Positions 41,670 through 52,199 of a stretch of 64,000 bases of DNA are shown piece by piece. Within the stretch, counting starts at the first letter, position 1, and each line of letters starts with the position of its first letter. Source of the stretch: Amphiura filiformis (Eukaryota; Echinodermata; Ophiuroidea; Amphilepidida; Amphiuridae); assembly GCF_039555335.1 (NCBI RefSeq), contig NC_092628.1, positions 73,844,713 to 73,908,712 on the forward strand, in the 5' to 3' direction. Under the pieces are notes generated by a model, which saw nothing but the letters and a program-made list of their open reading frames with translations, was not told where the DNA came from and did not search any database. A program made the position numbers and the translations under genes.

Positions 41670-42440
41670 AACTTAGGCCAAAAAAAAAAAAATTGTTGTG
41701 TTGCCCTCCCAAGCCTAAAATCTGGTAGTACAGCCGGCCGGATTTTTTTTTTTTTTTTTTTTTTACCAACTCAACCATTTGATACCTACTATTTCACAGT
41801 AACATGAGTGAAGAGAGGCATATGCATAATATTGGCTGTATTTTCTACCCAATGTTGAATATTTTATTGAAGTAAATATTAATATTAAGACCCTTCACAA
41901 TTAATTCTTAGTTTACTATTTAAAGATTTTAAAAAGGCATGAGGTAACTTAATTATTAGTTATTTATTACTTATTATTTTCTTCATTTTGAAACAAGTGG
42001 TCACAGCCCAATATCAACATCTTGCATGGTACATTTTGGCACTGCAGATCATATTGCAATTATGGTTGATTTTATACATTGATAATTATGTGTTATTTGT
42101 TTGTTCAGGATTCATGATCAAAGTAAGAAAGTAGCAAATTAATGTAACAAAAATGTCATTTAACAGAGAAAATGACATCTGGATAAAAATCAAATAATTA
42201 AATATTTTGCAATTCTCAATTTTTGATGCGGGCGGAAATAGGAAACTCAAAATCAATTGTGAAGGGCCTAACATCCATGTTGTTGGGATTCAATGAGTAA
42301 GTCCTACTATCCAATTAAAGTGCTGGCTTGGGGCACAATCTTTTTAGTGAAACAACAAAAAAAAAAAACCGGGCCCAGATTTTCATGATTTTGACCCGCC
42401 GGAGGGCAACACAACATTTTTTTTTTTTTTTTGGCCTTAT
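41670..42440. repeat. Poly(A)/(T)-flanked TTGTTGTGTTGCCCTCC repeats
   Basis: ATTGTTGTGTTGCCCTCC with adjoining A-runs and GGCC occurs at 41674..41725 and, inverted (GGAGGGCAACACAACATTTT), at 42400..42440; another copy is at 33290..33320. The pieces appear to be ends of one MITE family. The 470 bases between show nothing else. GGGGCACAATCTTTTTAGTG at 42330 relates to the hAT MITE at 30336. Confidence 0.55.
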
Positions 42441-43850
42441 GGGAGTGTTCAAATACTTTGGTGGAGGGGGGGGGAACCTCCAACACCCATTGGGTCACTT
42501 TCTCACGCCAAGGTAGTATAATCTCACGCCTAGGTACCGGTAGTAAATCTCACGCCAAAAGATGGAAAATACGGAGTAAAATCTCACGCATCGTCAAAAT
42601 AAGTTAAAAGGGCCTCGTACTGCTCTTCGTCCATGGGCCCCAAGGCTTTTGCTACACCCATGTGTGTTTAACAGGTGTACGCACACACAACATGCACTTC
42701 AGAACCTCTTTGTGAGATGACCATGCAATTGGTCATTAAAGATGTTACCAAAAATAGTTACCGGTAGTCCAGCCATATTCAAGATCAAAGGTCAACACAG
42801 AGACCTAAGTCAAAATTTCAAGCATTCAGAAAAGAAAAGGTATAGTTTGTCCTATCCTATATAGCTGTGATATCCCATTGCCATTCTTGAGTTATTGTAA
42901 AAAAGGTCAAAGCTGGGAGAAGGTCAGTTTTTAAGCCACACAGGGGTCACAAATTAAAAATCAAAAATGCTTTGATTTCAACGCAAATTGTCCCAAATTG
43001 CTCATGAAAGAAATAAAATTAGAGGCCATTTTGGTTGAAATTGGAGTGTTTTTAATATTTGCCCCCTGTGTGGCCAAAAAAACTGACTACCACCAAGTGA
43101 ATTTGTTCAATTACTTCATGTAGTTCAGTTGGAAGAAGGGGCTATGGTGCACAATTGGAACTACTTTTAATTGACATCTGTAGATGCATAGAAAATGATA
43201 AGCTACGCTTTCCTATAATTATATTCCTTATTTTAGTTTATTTTATGACGAACAATTTGAGACCATTTTCATTGAAATCGAAATACTTTTAGTTTTTGAC
43301 CCCTGTGTGGCCAAAAAAACTGAGCCCCCTCCCCCATTTTGACCTTTCTGCTTATAACTCAAGAACGGCATGTCGCAGCTGTCAAACTATCTTTTCTGAA
43401 TCGTTATGACTAGAGAGAGAGGCATACTTTGGCATGGTTTTTGACAACTTGTGATCAACCCTATTGTATGAAAGTTGACCCCTGGGCAGGCCGGGGGGTG
43501 GGCAAGCAATTTTTGGCAGATCGAGAGAGTGGAGCAAGCAATTTTTGGTAAGCCGAGGGAGGGAAAGCAATTTTGGCACCCCATTTGAAAATTTTACCGC
43601 TCCAGGAGCTCATAATTATTCACAGCCCCTCAGCTAAATTCCCTAAATTATATTAATTCTTTTAAAACCATTTCAGAGGGTATACGGTATCTTAGTTATA
43701 TAATTATACCCCATAGCTATAAAATTATTAGTGACCCAATTTTACAGGTCTTTTGGGGTAATTTCTGAGAGGGTCTTAGTTGAAATTTATACCTTAAACC
43801 CTTAGCTATAAACTAAGGATCCTAATTTTAAACAATTAGAGGTCATTCAC
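42440..43850. other. No gene; G/C-run repeat at 43480..43635
   Basis: There are short repeats such as TCTCACGCC at 42500..42595 and two relatives of the phrase CCCCTGTGTGGCCAAAAAAACTGA at 43064 and 43302 (two related blocks, direct). The inverted member of the CCCCC-rich family lies at 43480..43635. No coding signal was seen. Confidence 0.5.
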
Positions 43851-43852
43851 AT

Positions 43853-44008
43853 ACTACACTCCAGGAAAAAAATAGTTGGCACACTTGCGCTAAACAATGG
43901 AAATGTGTGCCCTATCAAAATTGGAGAGGCGAGTGAAACATGCATGCAGAGATATACCGTACCAAAAGACAGGCAAAGTGTGCCAACCTTTTTTTCCTGG
44001 ATTGTAGT
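43853..44008. mobile_element. Short MITE, 156 bp
   Basis: The ends are ACTACACTCCAGGAAAAAAA and TTTTTTCCTGGATTGTAGT, continued inward by TTGGCACAC / GTGTGCCAA. No gene is present. Confidence 0.75.
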
Positions 44009-44096
44009 TATACCCCATATAGCTATAAACATAAGACCGATCATCCCCACCCATTGTAGTGTCTTGGGTCTATACTATACTTGACACCCACAGCTA

Positions 44097-44606
44097 GACA
44101 CCCAAATAAATGTAGACCTTTATATAGCACTTAATTTACAGTAATTATTTTGCTGTCACTCTGTATGTCACACCAGTTTCATGATTACCCTCAAAATGCC
44201 CATTTGTCACCTGGGTGGACAAATGGTGAAGTGGGAAATAAGATCAAGTACCTTGCCCAAGGAAACTATAGATGAATCCAACGAGCCAAGTGATGGTCAG
44301 GATTAAGTCGATAGCTGGGGGCCATCCGCACCAAACAAGCTTAATTCGTTTGGATTGCGATCCAAGACCACTTTCGCGAGTGCATCGGAGGATGTAGCAC
44401 TTGCGCCGCGTCACAGGAGCGGTAAACGCTGCACGCCTGTGATACTGGCGTCGCGTAAAATGGATGGAAGGCCCCAGCTATGGCCGCCAGTGAGGTGTAC
44501 GAACGTGTCAAGTTGGATTTGTGTATACATTGGCACCGACAGGGTTCAAACCCACAACCTTATGATCAATAAAACTTGCTGGAACCATAAAGCCACCATG
44601 CAAACT
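44097..44606 (-). repeat. tRNA-derived SINE, about 510 bp
   Basis: On the minus strand a tRNA-like head has an A-box-like GTGGCTTTATGGTTCC and the B-box GGTTTGAACCC; a body follows with CCTTGGGCAAGGTACTTGAT and CCACCCAGG, and a tail TGCTATATAAAGG. These are common elements of long tRNA-SINEs in invertebrates. The last bases are A/T-rich. Confidence 0.7.
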
Positions 44607-45119
44607 CTTCACCCAATATATTTAAATCGTTTTAAAGCCATAATGTATGATTTCGGTCAAAATGTTGTTATTATTTGCCAAAATATAATATACTAGATTT
44701 CGTGGTTCTCGGGTTGTGCGGTTCTCGTAATAGGCCTATCTCTAATTGCCCAACACCCGTTACCCATATAGCTGCCCTGACCTATTAAACCACTATTATA
44801 GGCCTCGCCGTCTCTCAATGATCAAGATCCAACTTGACACAACTCTGTTTTGTAGCTGTTACGCTTACTTCGATACCATAATCTGGAAACCCATCGTTCG
44901 CCTCTTCCAAGCTCTGAGTGTCCTGCTACTACGTTGGAGGACCACGAAAATACTCCGAAATTAATATTTAGATTGGATGTAGGCCGTTACTAAAGTAATA
45001 AAATCAATCGGGAGAAATGTCAACCCAATAAGGCCTAATATTACGGGTTATAGGCCTTACCTGATTATCTTATTAACAGATTATTTTTATCATAATGTTA
45101 AGTTCGTAGAAAGAGGACT

Positions 45120-46015
45120 AGCTTTATTTTACTATCTCACTCTTGAACATGGTCACTGCAAACCTTCATGCACCAGTCACAATTTTTCTTGATACCTTTT
45201 ATGTCAACAAAATTAAAGTCTTCCGATTGCTCCATGAGCCACTCTTCAGTGAAGGCTCACCAGCAAACCTGATATTATGAAGGTAGGACTTAAAATTCTA
45301 AAAGAGGTTTTACTAACTGGAGGTCATGCCTGGACCGTCGTGAATTGCAGCTTGACAAAATGAGAAAAGGGTACAAGATACAATCAGAGAACAGTCCCAT
45401 TCCTACCACCAATGCAACCTTCTTTACTTGATGGCTTGCATCAATTTTGCTATCAAAATTGTATGATATATGCCTATGATTGTACTTTCATTTGGCAAAT
45501 GATCTGTCATCAAGACTCTCCCTGAATCTCAGAAAACAGCGATGAAGTACTTCCACTATGAAGATCGAGTAATGATCTTCTTAGGGTGGGAGATCCAGGT
45601 GCTTCCACCGAATGGACTCATATTTCCAGTGATTAATGTATGTCATCACCTTTAGCCAAATATAGGTGAAACTGGTCTCGGTCTTCATTCTAAGTTTATA
45701 GAAGGTGTGGACCTGATTATGTCAACTGGTATCAATTGTGTGCATGAATATTCTGGAACTCCATGTAGAAGACACCCTGGAATACCCAAATGTTAATGGA
45801 TTTATGTTGAAAACACTTTCATCAGAGATGTCATATTTTGTGGCTATCTCATTTTTCTTGTTTGGTTCTTTATTCATTATCAATGCCACTGTACTAGCAC
45901 ATATATCATTAGTAGTGACATCAGCAGGTCTTTTGAACCTGGGATGATCTTCAAGGATGCTCATTCCATGCTCGAAGAACCATTTTGTTGCTGTTGAATA
46001 CCGTGGACTTCATTA
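45120..46015 (-). pseudogene. Decayed mariner transposase
   Basis: On the minus strand 45722..45985 reads FEHGMSILEDHPRFKRPADV and then EIATKYDISDESVFNI, the mariner helix-turn-helix and linker ('Phe-x-x-Gly-x-x-Ser-x-x-Asp-x-x-Arg...Arg-Pro...Glu-Ile-Ala...Ile-Ser-x-x-Ser-Val'). Further on (about 45545..45640) comes a block YINHWKYESIRWKHLDLPP like mariner's IHHYDPESKQQSMQWKHPGS region, and at about 45150..45260 FTEEWLMEQSEDFNFVDIKG like the C-terminus. Several stops and frame changes separate them. It is old and not functional; terminal repeats were not found. Confidence 0.75.
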
Positions 46016-46437
46016 CCATTTACAGCAACTGTACATTGTTAAATTTCATTTGAGTATTCACCACCGTCGGGAGGAATTTCCATGATGACCCTGTATTCAC
46101 ATCTGGTAGCAACTGTGAATTCATGGAGGTTGGCTTCCTCTGACGAGTGTCCTGCCCATATACAGTGATGCAAAAATCTAATATCTTTGCAGTAATGTTT
46201 TGAAGGAACAAGCTTTCAAATGAGACCAAATTCAATACCGTACGACACAGTAGCATACCGAGTTCTACAAACTTCTTGACCGCCCCTCATATAGTAATTA
46301 ACTTAATTAAGAACTTCAGGCATTAGTCTTTCACATGGTATTTTAGTACACCACTGGACATCACAATAGTGCATTGCATGGTTATGGAGCAACTCACACG
46401 TTTTTGATTTAACACAATTATTTTATTTTATATTATT

Positions 46438-46694
46438 ATATGAAGAGCTTTGTTGCAAAACCCCTTTCATCCACTTGAGCAATTTTGAGAAAACATCAAA
46501 AAAGTACTGATATGGGGGTTTGCAACAAAAGCAGTTTTTGGCGGGATGTTTGGGTAGTTCGTCTCAGGGTAGGATGAGCATCCCGCTTTTGTTGAAAACC
46601 CCCTTATATCAACGACTTTTTTGATGATTTTTTGATGTATTCTCAAAATTGCTCAAGTGGATGTAAGGGGTTTTGCAACAAAGCTCTTCATATA
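46438..46694. mobile_element. Palindromic MITE, about 257 bp
   Basis: ATATGAAGAGCTTTGTTGCA ... CCACTTGAGCAATTTTGAGA at the left mirrors TCTCAAAATTGCTCAAGTGG ... TGCAACAAAGCTCTTCATAT at the right. The centre holds GCGGGATG/CATCCCGC. No gene is present. Confidence 0.8.
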
Positions 46695-46699
46695 TTCAA

Positions 46700-48415
46700 A
46701 TATTATACTCTTATGATTGACAGAAATAAAAACACAACTGATGCCCCCCCCCCCCATTAAAAAACATAGACAAGACTGCATTGACTTTTAACACAAAATC
46801 TATGTGCTAAATAATTTATTGTTCATGAGTCTGATGATAGTTTCACATCACTAAATAACATAACATTCAGCTAGGAAGTTTTACATTGCATATTTTATAC
46901 AGTGTTAATGTTACTTTAAATGAACAATTCAACCACTATCAAAAATTGCACTTTTGAAATGATTATGTTAAAAACAATAATAGTGGTATGGTACTCAGCT
47001 ACAAGTATTAACAAAAACAAAAGATAGTTTGCTTTTCCTCCACAACTTTTTTAGAATTGGCTTGGTCGGTCAGGATTTTTTTATAAATTGTTTTTAAAGG
47101 TCATAGCCAAAACATGACTGTATGCCTTTAATTAGCTTAATAAATCGCCCAAATAGTTGTGAATTAGGATATTTCTCTGATACCACTTCATTCATGTTTA
47201 GAAGTGTGTAGAAACTGTAAAAAAGCATTTCAGGATGTCAAAAATGTTGAAAGAAAAAACTATTTTCTGGAATTTCCAAAATTAGGGTTGTATTCATTTG
47301 TACTTTAGAACAAAAAAATTCCCGATTTTCCAAATTAGGGTCGGTCGGTGGAAGACAAGCAAACATTTTTTTTTTTTTGGCCTAGCATCATGTGCTTAAA
47401 GATGCTGTTTGTTGTATGTGCTCATAATCACCACTTCTGGGGTTTGTGTGTTTTTAACATCCAATCTGGGATACCTATCCGGGATATCCTCAGTTAGCAG
47501 AACTCATGCCAAATGTTTGCTAAAGATTTTGTGAGACTGACATTTTGTCCCCGCTTGCATGATTAAAAGACACACACATATCCCCGGTTGACACATAATT
47601 TGGGTAGGGGTGTGTGTGTGATGTACTGTACTCTGTGTGGTGTAGATGTGTTGAGAGGGCTGTGTCTGTGAGGGTTGTAGGGGTGGGGTGGGGTACAGGT
47701 GGTGATGCTGTTTAATTTGATATTGTTAAAGTTAAAGAATTGTTCCAGAGTCTCGACTTTTTTAGAAAGCACATAATTTCTTTCTGTAAAAAAATGTGTT
47801 CCAACATAATGAAGATTTTCAAGATGAACATAATCATTTTGCTACATTCTGTTCTTAACTTAATACTAATTATACAAATACATTGCTTTGTAAATACACA
47901 GGGTGGACAATGAACCTATCTTAAACTGTTTGTACATTCTGTACAAGTGTACATAATTAGTTTTATATCTCTCATTAGAAGCAACATTTATTAAATTTTG
48001 GCTAACACTTCTGTGTTTTAATGTTAATCATAATATCTTTCTAGCTTTAAAATGAATAAGTCACAGTATTTCATCATCAATACACTTTCAGTTTATTTGT
48101 CCATTGTACCACCCTGAATATGCTGATACAAACATATCGATAAATCACACATATTACAAAATTATGATACAATACATATTTATGCATACATTATGTACAA
48201 AAAAGATTATATTTCCAAGATAATTATATGTACAAAATGACGATAAGAAATGATTACATGTAGTAGCTGGAAGTGGAGCATGCAATCTAGTTTGGGCTAA
48301 ATTCTTCACTTTTTAAGATCAATTCCCTTTTCAACACTGCACATCTTATATTTTGCAAAAAATCAGTGGGAACATCATCATTAGGCTAATGAAAGTTGAT
48401 GTTAAGTTTCCTGTC
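46700..48415. other. No gene recognised
   Basis: AT-rich DNA. Around 47045..47385 two GGTCGGTC phrases flank a stretch ending in T12 and GGCC, perhaps an old MITE. 47600..47700 is GT/GGGGT-rich simple repeat. Nothing coding was seen. Confidence 0.45.
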
Positions 48416-48420
48416 CCATA

Positions 48421-48670
48421 TGTGACATAATCCAGGGGAATGAGTCACATGTCGGCAAATTTCAATAAGAAGTTTTTTACATCATTTTCTTGCAGTTTAT
48501 GAATACTTCATTTTGATGCAAACCCCATCAGAATGAATCGGACATCTCGTTACTGAGTTATGAGCAATTTATCAATGGCTGAAAACAATATAAAACAAAA
48601 GAATTTGAACACTGTTTTTCTCTAAATCAATATTAGCGACATTCGACTCATTCCCCTTGATCATGTCACA
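48421..48670. mobile_element. TGTGACA MITE, copy A (250 bp)
   Basis: The ends are TGTGACATAATCCAGGGGAA and TTCCCCTTGATCATGTCACA with TA on both sides. It is the same family as 51677..51930. Confidence 0.82.
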
Positions 48671-48851
48671 TATATTTGCTGAGTAAGGAAGCAACTCTAT
48701 TGTGTTTTAATGGCAAGTGAGCTACTACTTATCACGCTCCAGTCAGAATATCTTTCACAAGAGTTATCGTCTTGGGAAATGGGTGTTCCAAAGACATTTC
48801 TACAATACACATACAACAAATGTTGTCATGTTTAAATTTAGCACTCTGGTA

Positions 48852-50004
48852 CAGGGTGTATCAAAACAATTGGTACCCATTAATTGTGATGTTTATTGAA
48901 AAGCATGCCTCTACCACACACAATATTGGATACTCCTGAAATGTCCAGAATGTATAGTTTATGACATGTTTTACAATTAATCTACAAATTATTTGGATCT
49001 TATGTTCAGCCCTCGAATTAACCCACGGCACCGACGGCATATTGCCGTGGGTGCCCACCCCATTGCCGCAATGCGCTCAAAATATGTCCTTTACCGACGG
49101 AAGTCACTTGCCGTGCCCCTAAATGAAGTTGCCGTGGGTGCCCTAGCCGGCCACACACCGACATCGCCTGGCTAATAATTATTTGGTGCAGCAGAGACAT
49201 TAAAATGAATACACGGGATCGATACACGTGAATTGCTATGCACGATTTTGATATCAGACGAAAATCTTCGGATACTGGGTTAGAAAATGATGAATATCTC
49301 CGTAAATGAATTTTTCTCAAGAAACCAGATGTGGTCTCATACACTTGAAAATACGTGTTGAACAGATATTATAGTCGTTAGCGTGCGCTTTGAAAATTGG
49401 CCGTGCGCTTTGAACTCAAAATTTGACCAAAACTCTCAATTTTATATTGCGTTGGTCCTGTAGGCCTATGGACTACAGCGCGCAGCACGCTATAGCGGCA
49501 CTCACTCAAGTGGAGACAGTATATTAACCATTGACCGCAATGTCGTATACAAGCTTGCTCAGTTACAGCTGTTTCATCGCTGTTTCGAGTCAGTTTTGCA
49601 GCTCAGAACTAGGGATCGCAAAATTTAAGTAAATTAAACTGTTGATTTTTGATTGATTTGTATTATTTAATTAGGTTTTTTGAGCAAGCAGGTTAGTTTT
49701 ATTGTAAAGGTTGAGAGTCGAATTTTACTTTGGTGTCGAATTCAGCTGACAGCAATGCATGATCTATTCGCCCTTCTCAAATTTTCAACAGTTGCCTTGA
49801 TGCCCTTTTGAAATATTACAAATTGCCGTGCTGCCTTGCCTTTTCAGTGAAAATCCAAGGCAATTATCAACTTGCCCTAAAAAAGTTGCTGTGTATGCCC
49901 CTTCAGATCCTTAATTCGAGGGCTGCTTATGTTGAATTTTGATGTATCGGGCTCATCCATTACCAATGAAAACTGATGGGTACCAATCATTTTGATACAG
50001 CTTG
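48852..50004. mobile_element. Tc1/mariner-type MITE containing a hAT element
   Basis: The outer ends are CAGGGTGTATCAAAACAATT and AATCATTTTGATACAGCTTG with TA on both sides (48850..48851, 50005..50006); GGTACCCAT / ATGGGTACC extends the inverted repeat. The inside is split by the hAT element 49007..49925. Without it the outer element would be about 226 bp. Confidence 0.85.
49007..49925. mobile_element. hAT-type non-autonomous element, 919 bp
   Basis: The ends CAGCCCTCGAATTAA and TTAATTCGAGGGCTG are perfect 15-bp inverted repeats, with the exact 8-bp duplication CTTATGTT (48999..49006, 49926..49933). The interior has repeats of GCCGTGGGTGCCC near the left end and no transposase. It sits inside the MITE 48852..50004. 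Confidence 0.94.
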
Positions 50005-50929
50005 TATCATCCATTCACTTTGATAAAGATGTCAATTAAACTTCCCACAAAAGGAACTATGTTTAATGATTTATGCAGGACTATAAAACCCAAACCAAAT
50101 TCACATACCAAACTTGCAGCTCATAACAACATACTATGCATGTAGGTGGGTGCAGTCTCATAGCATGATACTATTATACTTTTTAATTCCATGAGTTGTT
50201 TTATAACTTTATAAACATTTTGTGCCCAGTTTAGGCCTTGAAATTAGCCAGAATTACATTTTACATTTCAATGTGATATGGGAGAAGTCAAGGGTACAAG
50301 CATCTGCATCTTCTAGACTAATTGTATTTGAACTATTTTAACAGAAAAGTATGAATGACCACCACTGGTCAATTTAAAATGGTGCTGCTTTATGTTTTGA
50401 ATCCAATTTTGCTGGCAAAATGAATATTGACTGATTAAAGGAGTATTTTGTGATCCTATTATCCTCTTTTTATGACATTTTCCAGAAGATATCAAAGAAA
50501 AAAAGAATTTTTGCATTTGGTGTGAAAAAAGCATTGGTATAAATTAAAGTTTGTTCATCTTATATAAGGTGGAAAAAATAAGACTCTTAACGCTGTGTAC
50601 TGATAAAGAATGGCGCCCGGGAATGGCCTGCACGAAGTTGCTAGTTATGCGTTGGGCAATGTGTGACTGGCGCATGCATATGTGATTTTACGCAAGCGTG
50701 AGTTGGGACTTTAAGCTGAATAATTTTCACCTTATATAAGCCGAACTTAAGTTACAAGCAGTCCTTTCCATCCACATAAGTCATGTTCACAGGTGTTTTC
50801 CTAACAGAACCATACTGGACTGCAGCAGAAGATGATTAATGTACCTCACTCTCAACATCGGCATAAGTCTAGAATTAGAATTGGGATTGTAGAACACCAT
50901 TTTCTTACAGGCATATTACAGTGCGGCTC

Positions 50930-51129
50930 CCCCATTATTTTTATACAGGGGAAAGAAGAATTACGCATCGCACACTAGCACATTTAAACATGAACTTACA
51001 AATGGAAACATAACATGCATAGGCAGATATACCAGAGAAAAAACTCCGGACATACCTGCCTGTGCGGGGACTTGAACCCCAGACCTCTCACTTGTCGGGC
51101 GAGCGCTCTTACCACTGAGCTACACAGAC
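50930..51129 (-). repeat. Probable tRNA-derived SINE around the tRNA-like segment
   Basis: The tRNA-like head at 51058..51129 (minus strand) is followed downstream by AGGTATGTCCGGAGTTTTTT, CTCTGGTATATCTGCC and a poor tail, which suggests a SINE rather than a free tRNA gene. The 3' border is uncertain. Confidence 0.4.
51058..51129 (-). tRNA. tRNA-like cloverleaf (anticodon position GAC)
   Basis: The 72-nt sequence folds with acceptor GTCTGTG/CACAGGC, D arm GCTC..GAGC, anticodon stem CTCGC/GTGAG, loop CCGACAA and T arm GGGG-TTCAAGT-CCCC. The A box TAGCTCAGTGG and B box GGTTCAAGTCC are good. The base before the anticodon is C rather than the near-universal T, so it is probably a pseudo-tRNA or SINE head. 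GAC would read a Val codon. Confidence 0.45.
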
Positions 51130-51676
51130 TGTCCCTGATAAACAGGACTCAAGTCTGGTACTTATGGATATGAGCAGTCAAGGGTGAACAGTACAAACAA
51201 CACATTACGTACCAGTGTACGAGATGCAGTGTTAAGCATCATTAATTTGATCTTGTGCGCTAGTTGTAATGTTTGAACGTTTCCATGTTCCAGTGTATGA
51301 TGCGTAAGCCTCTTCCTCTGTTTGCATTATTTTTAGTTTTGATGTTTTCAAACACAAGATTAATGCTTCAATGCATGGATACAAGCTAGGTGATTCAAGG
51401 TGAACAATCATAGAAGAATAAAGTACTTGGCATCTTCATAATATGACTTAATGACTTAATTAAAAGTTTCTCAAAACTCTTGTGTATTTCTTTGGAAAAA
51501 ATATGGACCACCTTTGTACACCAATTCAACAAGTTTGTGTTATGAGTGTAAGTAAAAATTTGTTTTTAATTATGTTCCTATTTGACATGAAATGGTGGGC
51601 ACACAGTTACAAATAGTTTTGTGTATTTTTTAGGGTTTAGTTTGGAATTTATAGCTATTTATTGACCTCGCTCATA

Positions 51677-51930
51677 TGTGACACGATCAAGGGAAATGAG
51701 TCGGATGTCGCTAATATTGATTTTGAGATATTGGGAAAGAAAGTGTTCAAATTCTTTTTTTTTTCTATTGTTTTCAGTGATTGATAAATTGATGTAACTT
51801 CGCAACGAAAAGTCATATCAACATGGGGTTTTCAGTTTCTAAAAGCTATAAATGTCCTCTTTAGACACATGTGTAAAACTCATTTTCGACCAGGGTCGAC
51901 ATGTGACTCATTCCCCTTGATCATGTCACA
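51677..51930. mobile_element. TGTGACA MITE, copy B (254 bp)
   Basis: The ends are TGTGACACGATCAAGGGAAA and TTCCCCTTGATCATGTCACA with TA on both sides. It is homologous to 48421..48670 over much of its length (GACTCATTCCCCTTGATC, GATTGATAAATTGAT-like). Confidence 0.82.
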
Positions 51931-52069
51931 TATGTGCAACAACATCAATGAAAATAAATTTTGATTACAACATGGTGAAGAAGTAAACATTTGTCCTGCA
52001 CACTACAACCAGAAAAAGTAAAAGTAATCAGTTTCACAAAGGTTATTACTCGGTGTTGCATAGTGCTAT

Positions 52070-52145
52070 ATGTTCCTTACCTGGGATTTGAACCCTCATT
52101 TCTAAATCTCTATGCCGACACTCTACCATCTGAGCTAACAAGAAT
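52070..52145 (-). repeat. tRNA-like SINE head
   Basis: On the minus strand TTAGCTCAGATGGTAGAGTG (A box) and GGTTCAAATCC (B box) lie at tRNA spacing, but the acceptor and anticodon stems do not pair well. It is probably a tRNA-derived SINE head. A third, very degenerate GATAGCTCAGTTGCC stretch is at 52350 on the plus strand. Confidence 0.5.
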
Positions 52146-52199
52146 ATGTAAACACTCAAAATTCCAAATGATAGTTATCTTGCTTCTCTGATGGTAAGT

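Noticed and set aside
44744-44766. Minus-strand Met-Gly-Asn start at 44.76 kb as the oxidase first exon
   Set aside because: The following codons do not form the expected hydrophobic start and there is no proper donor.
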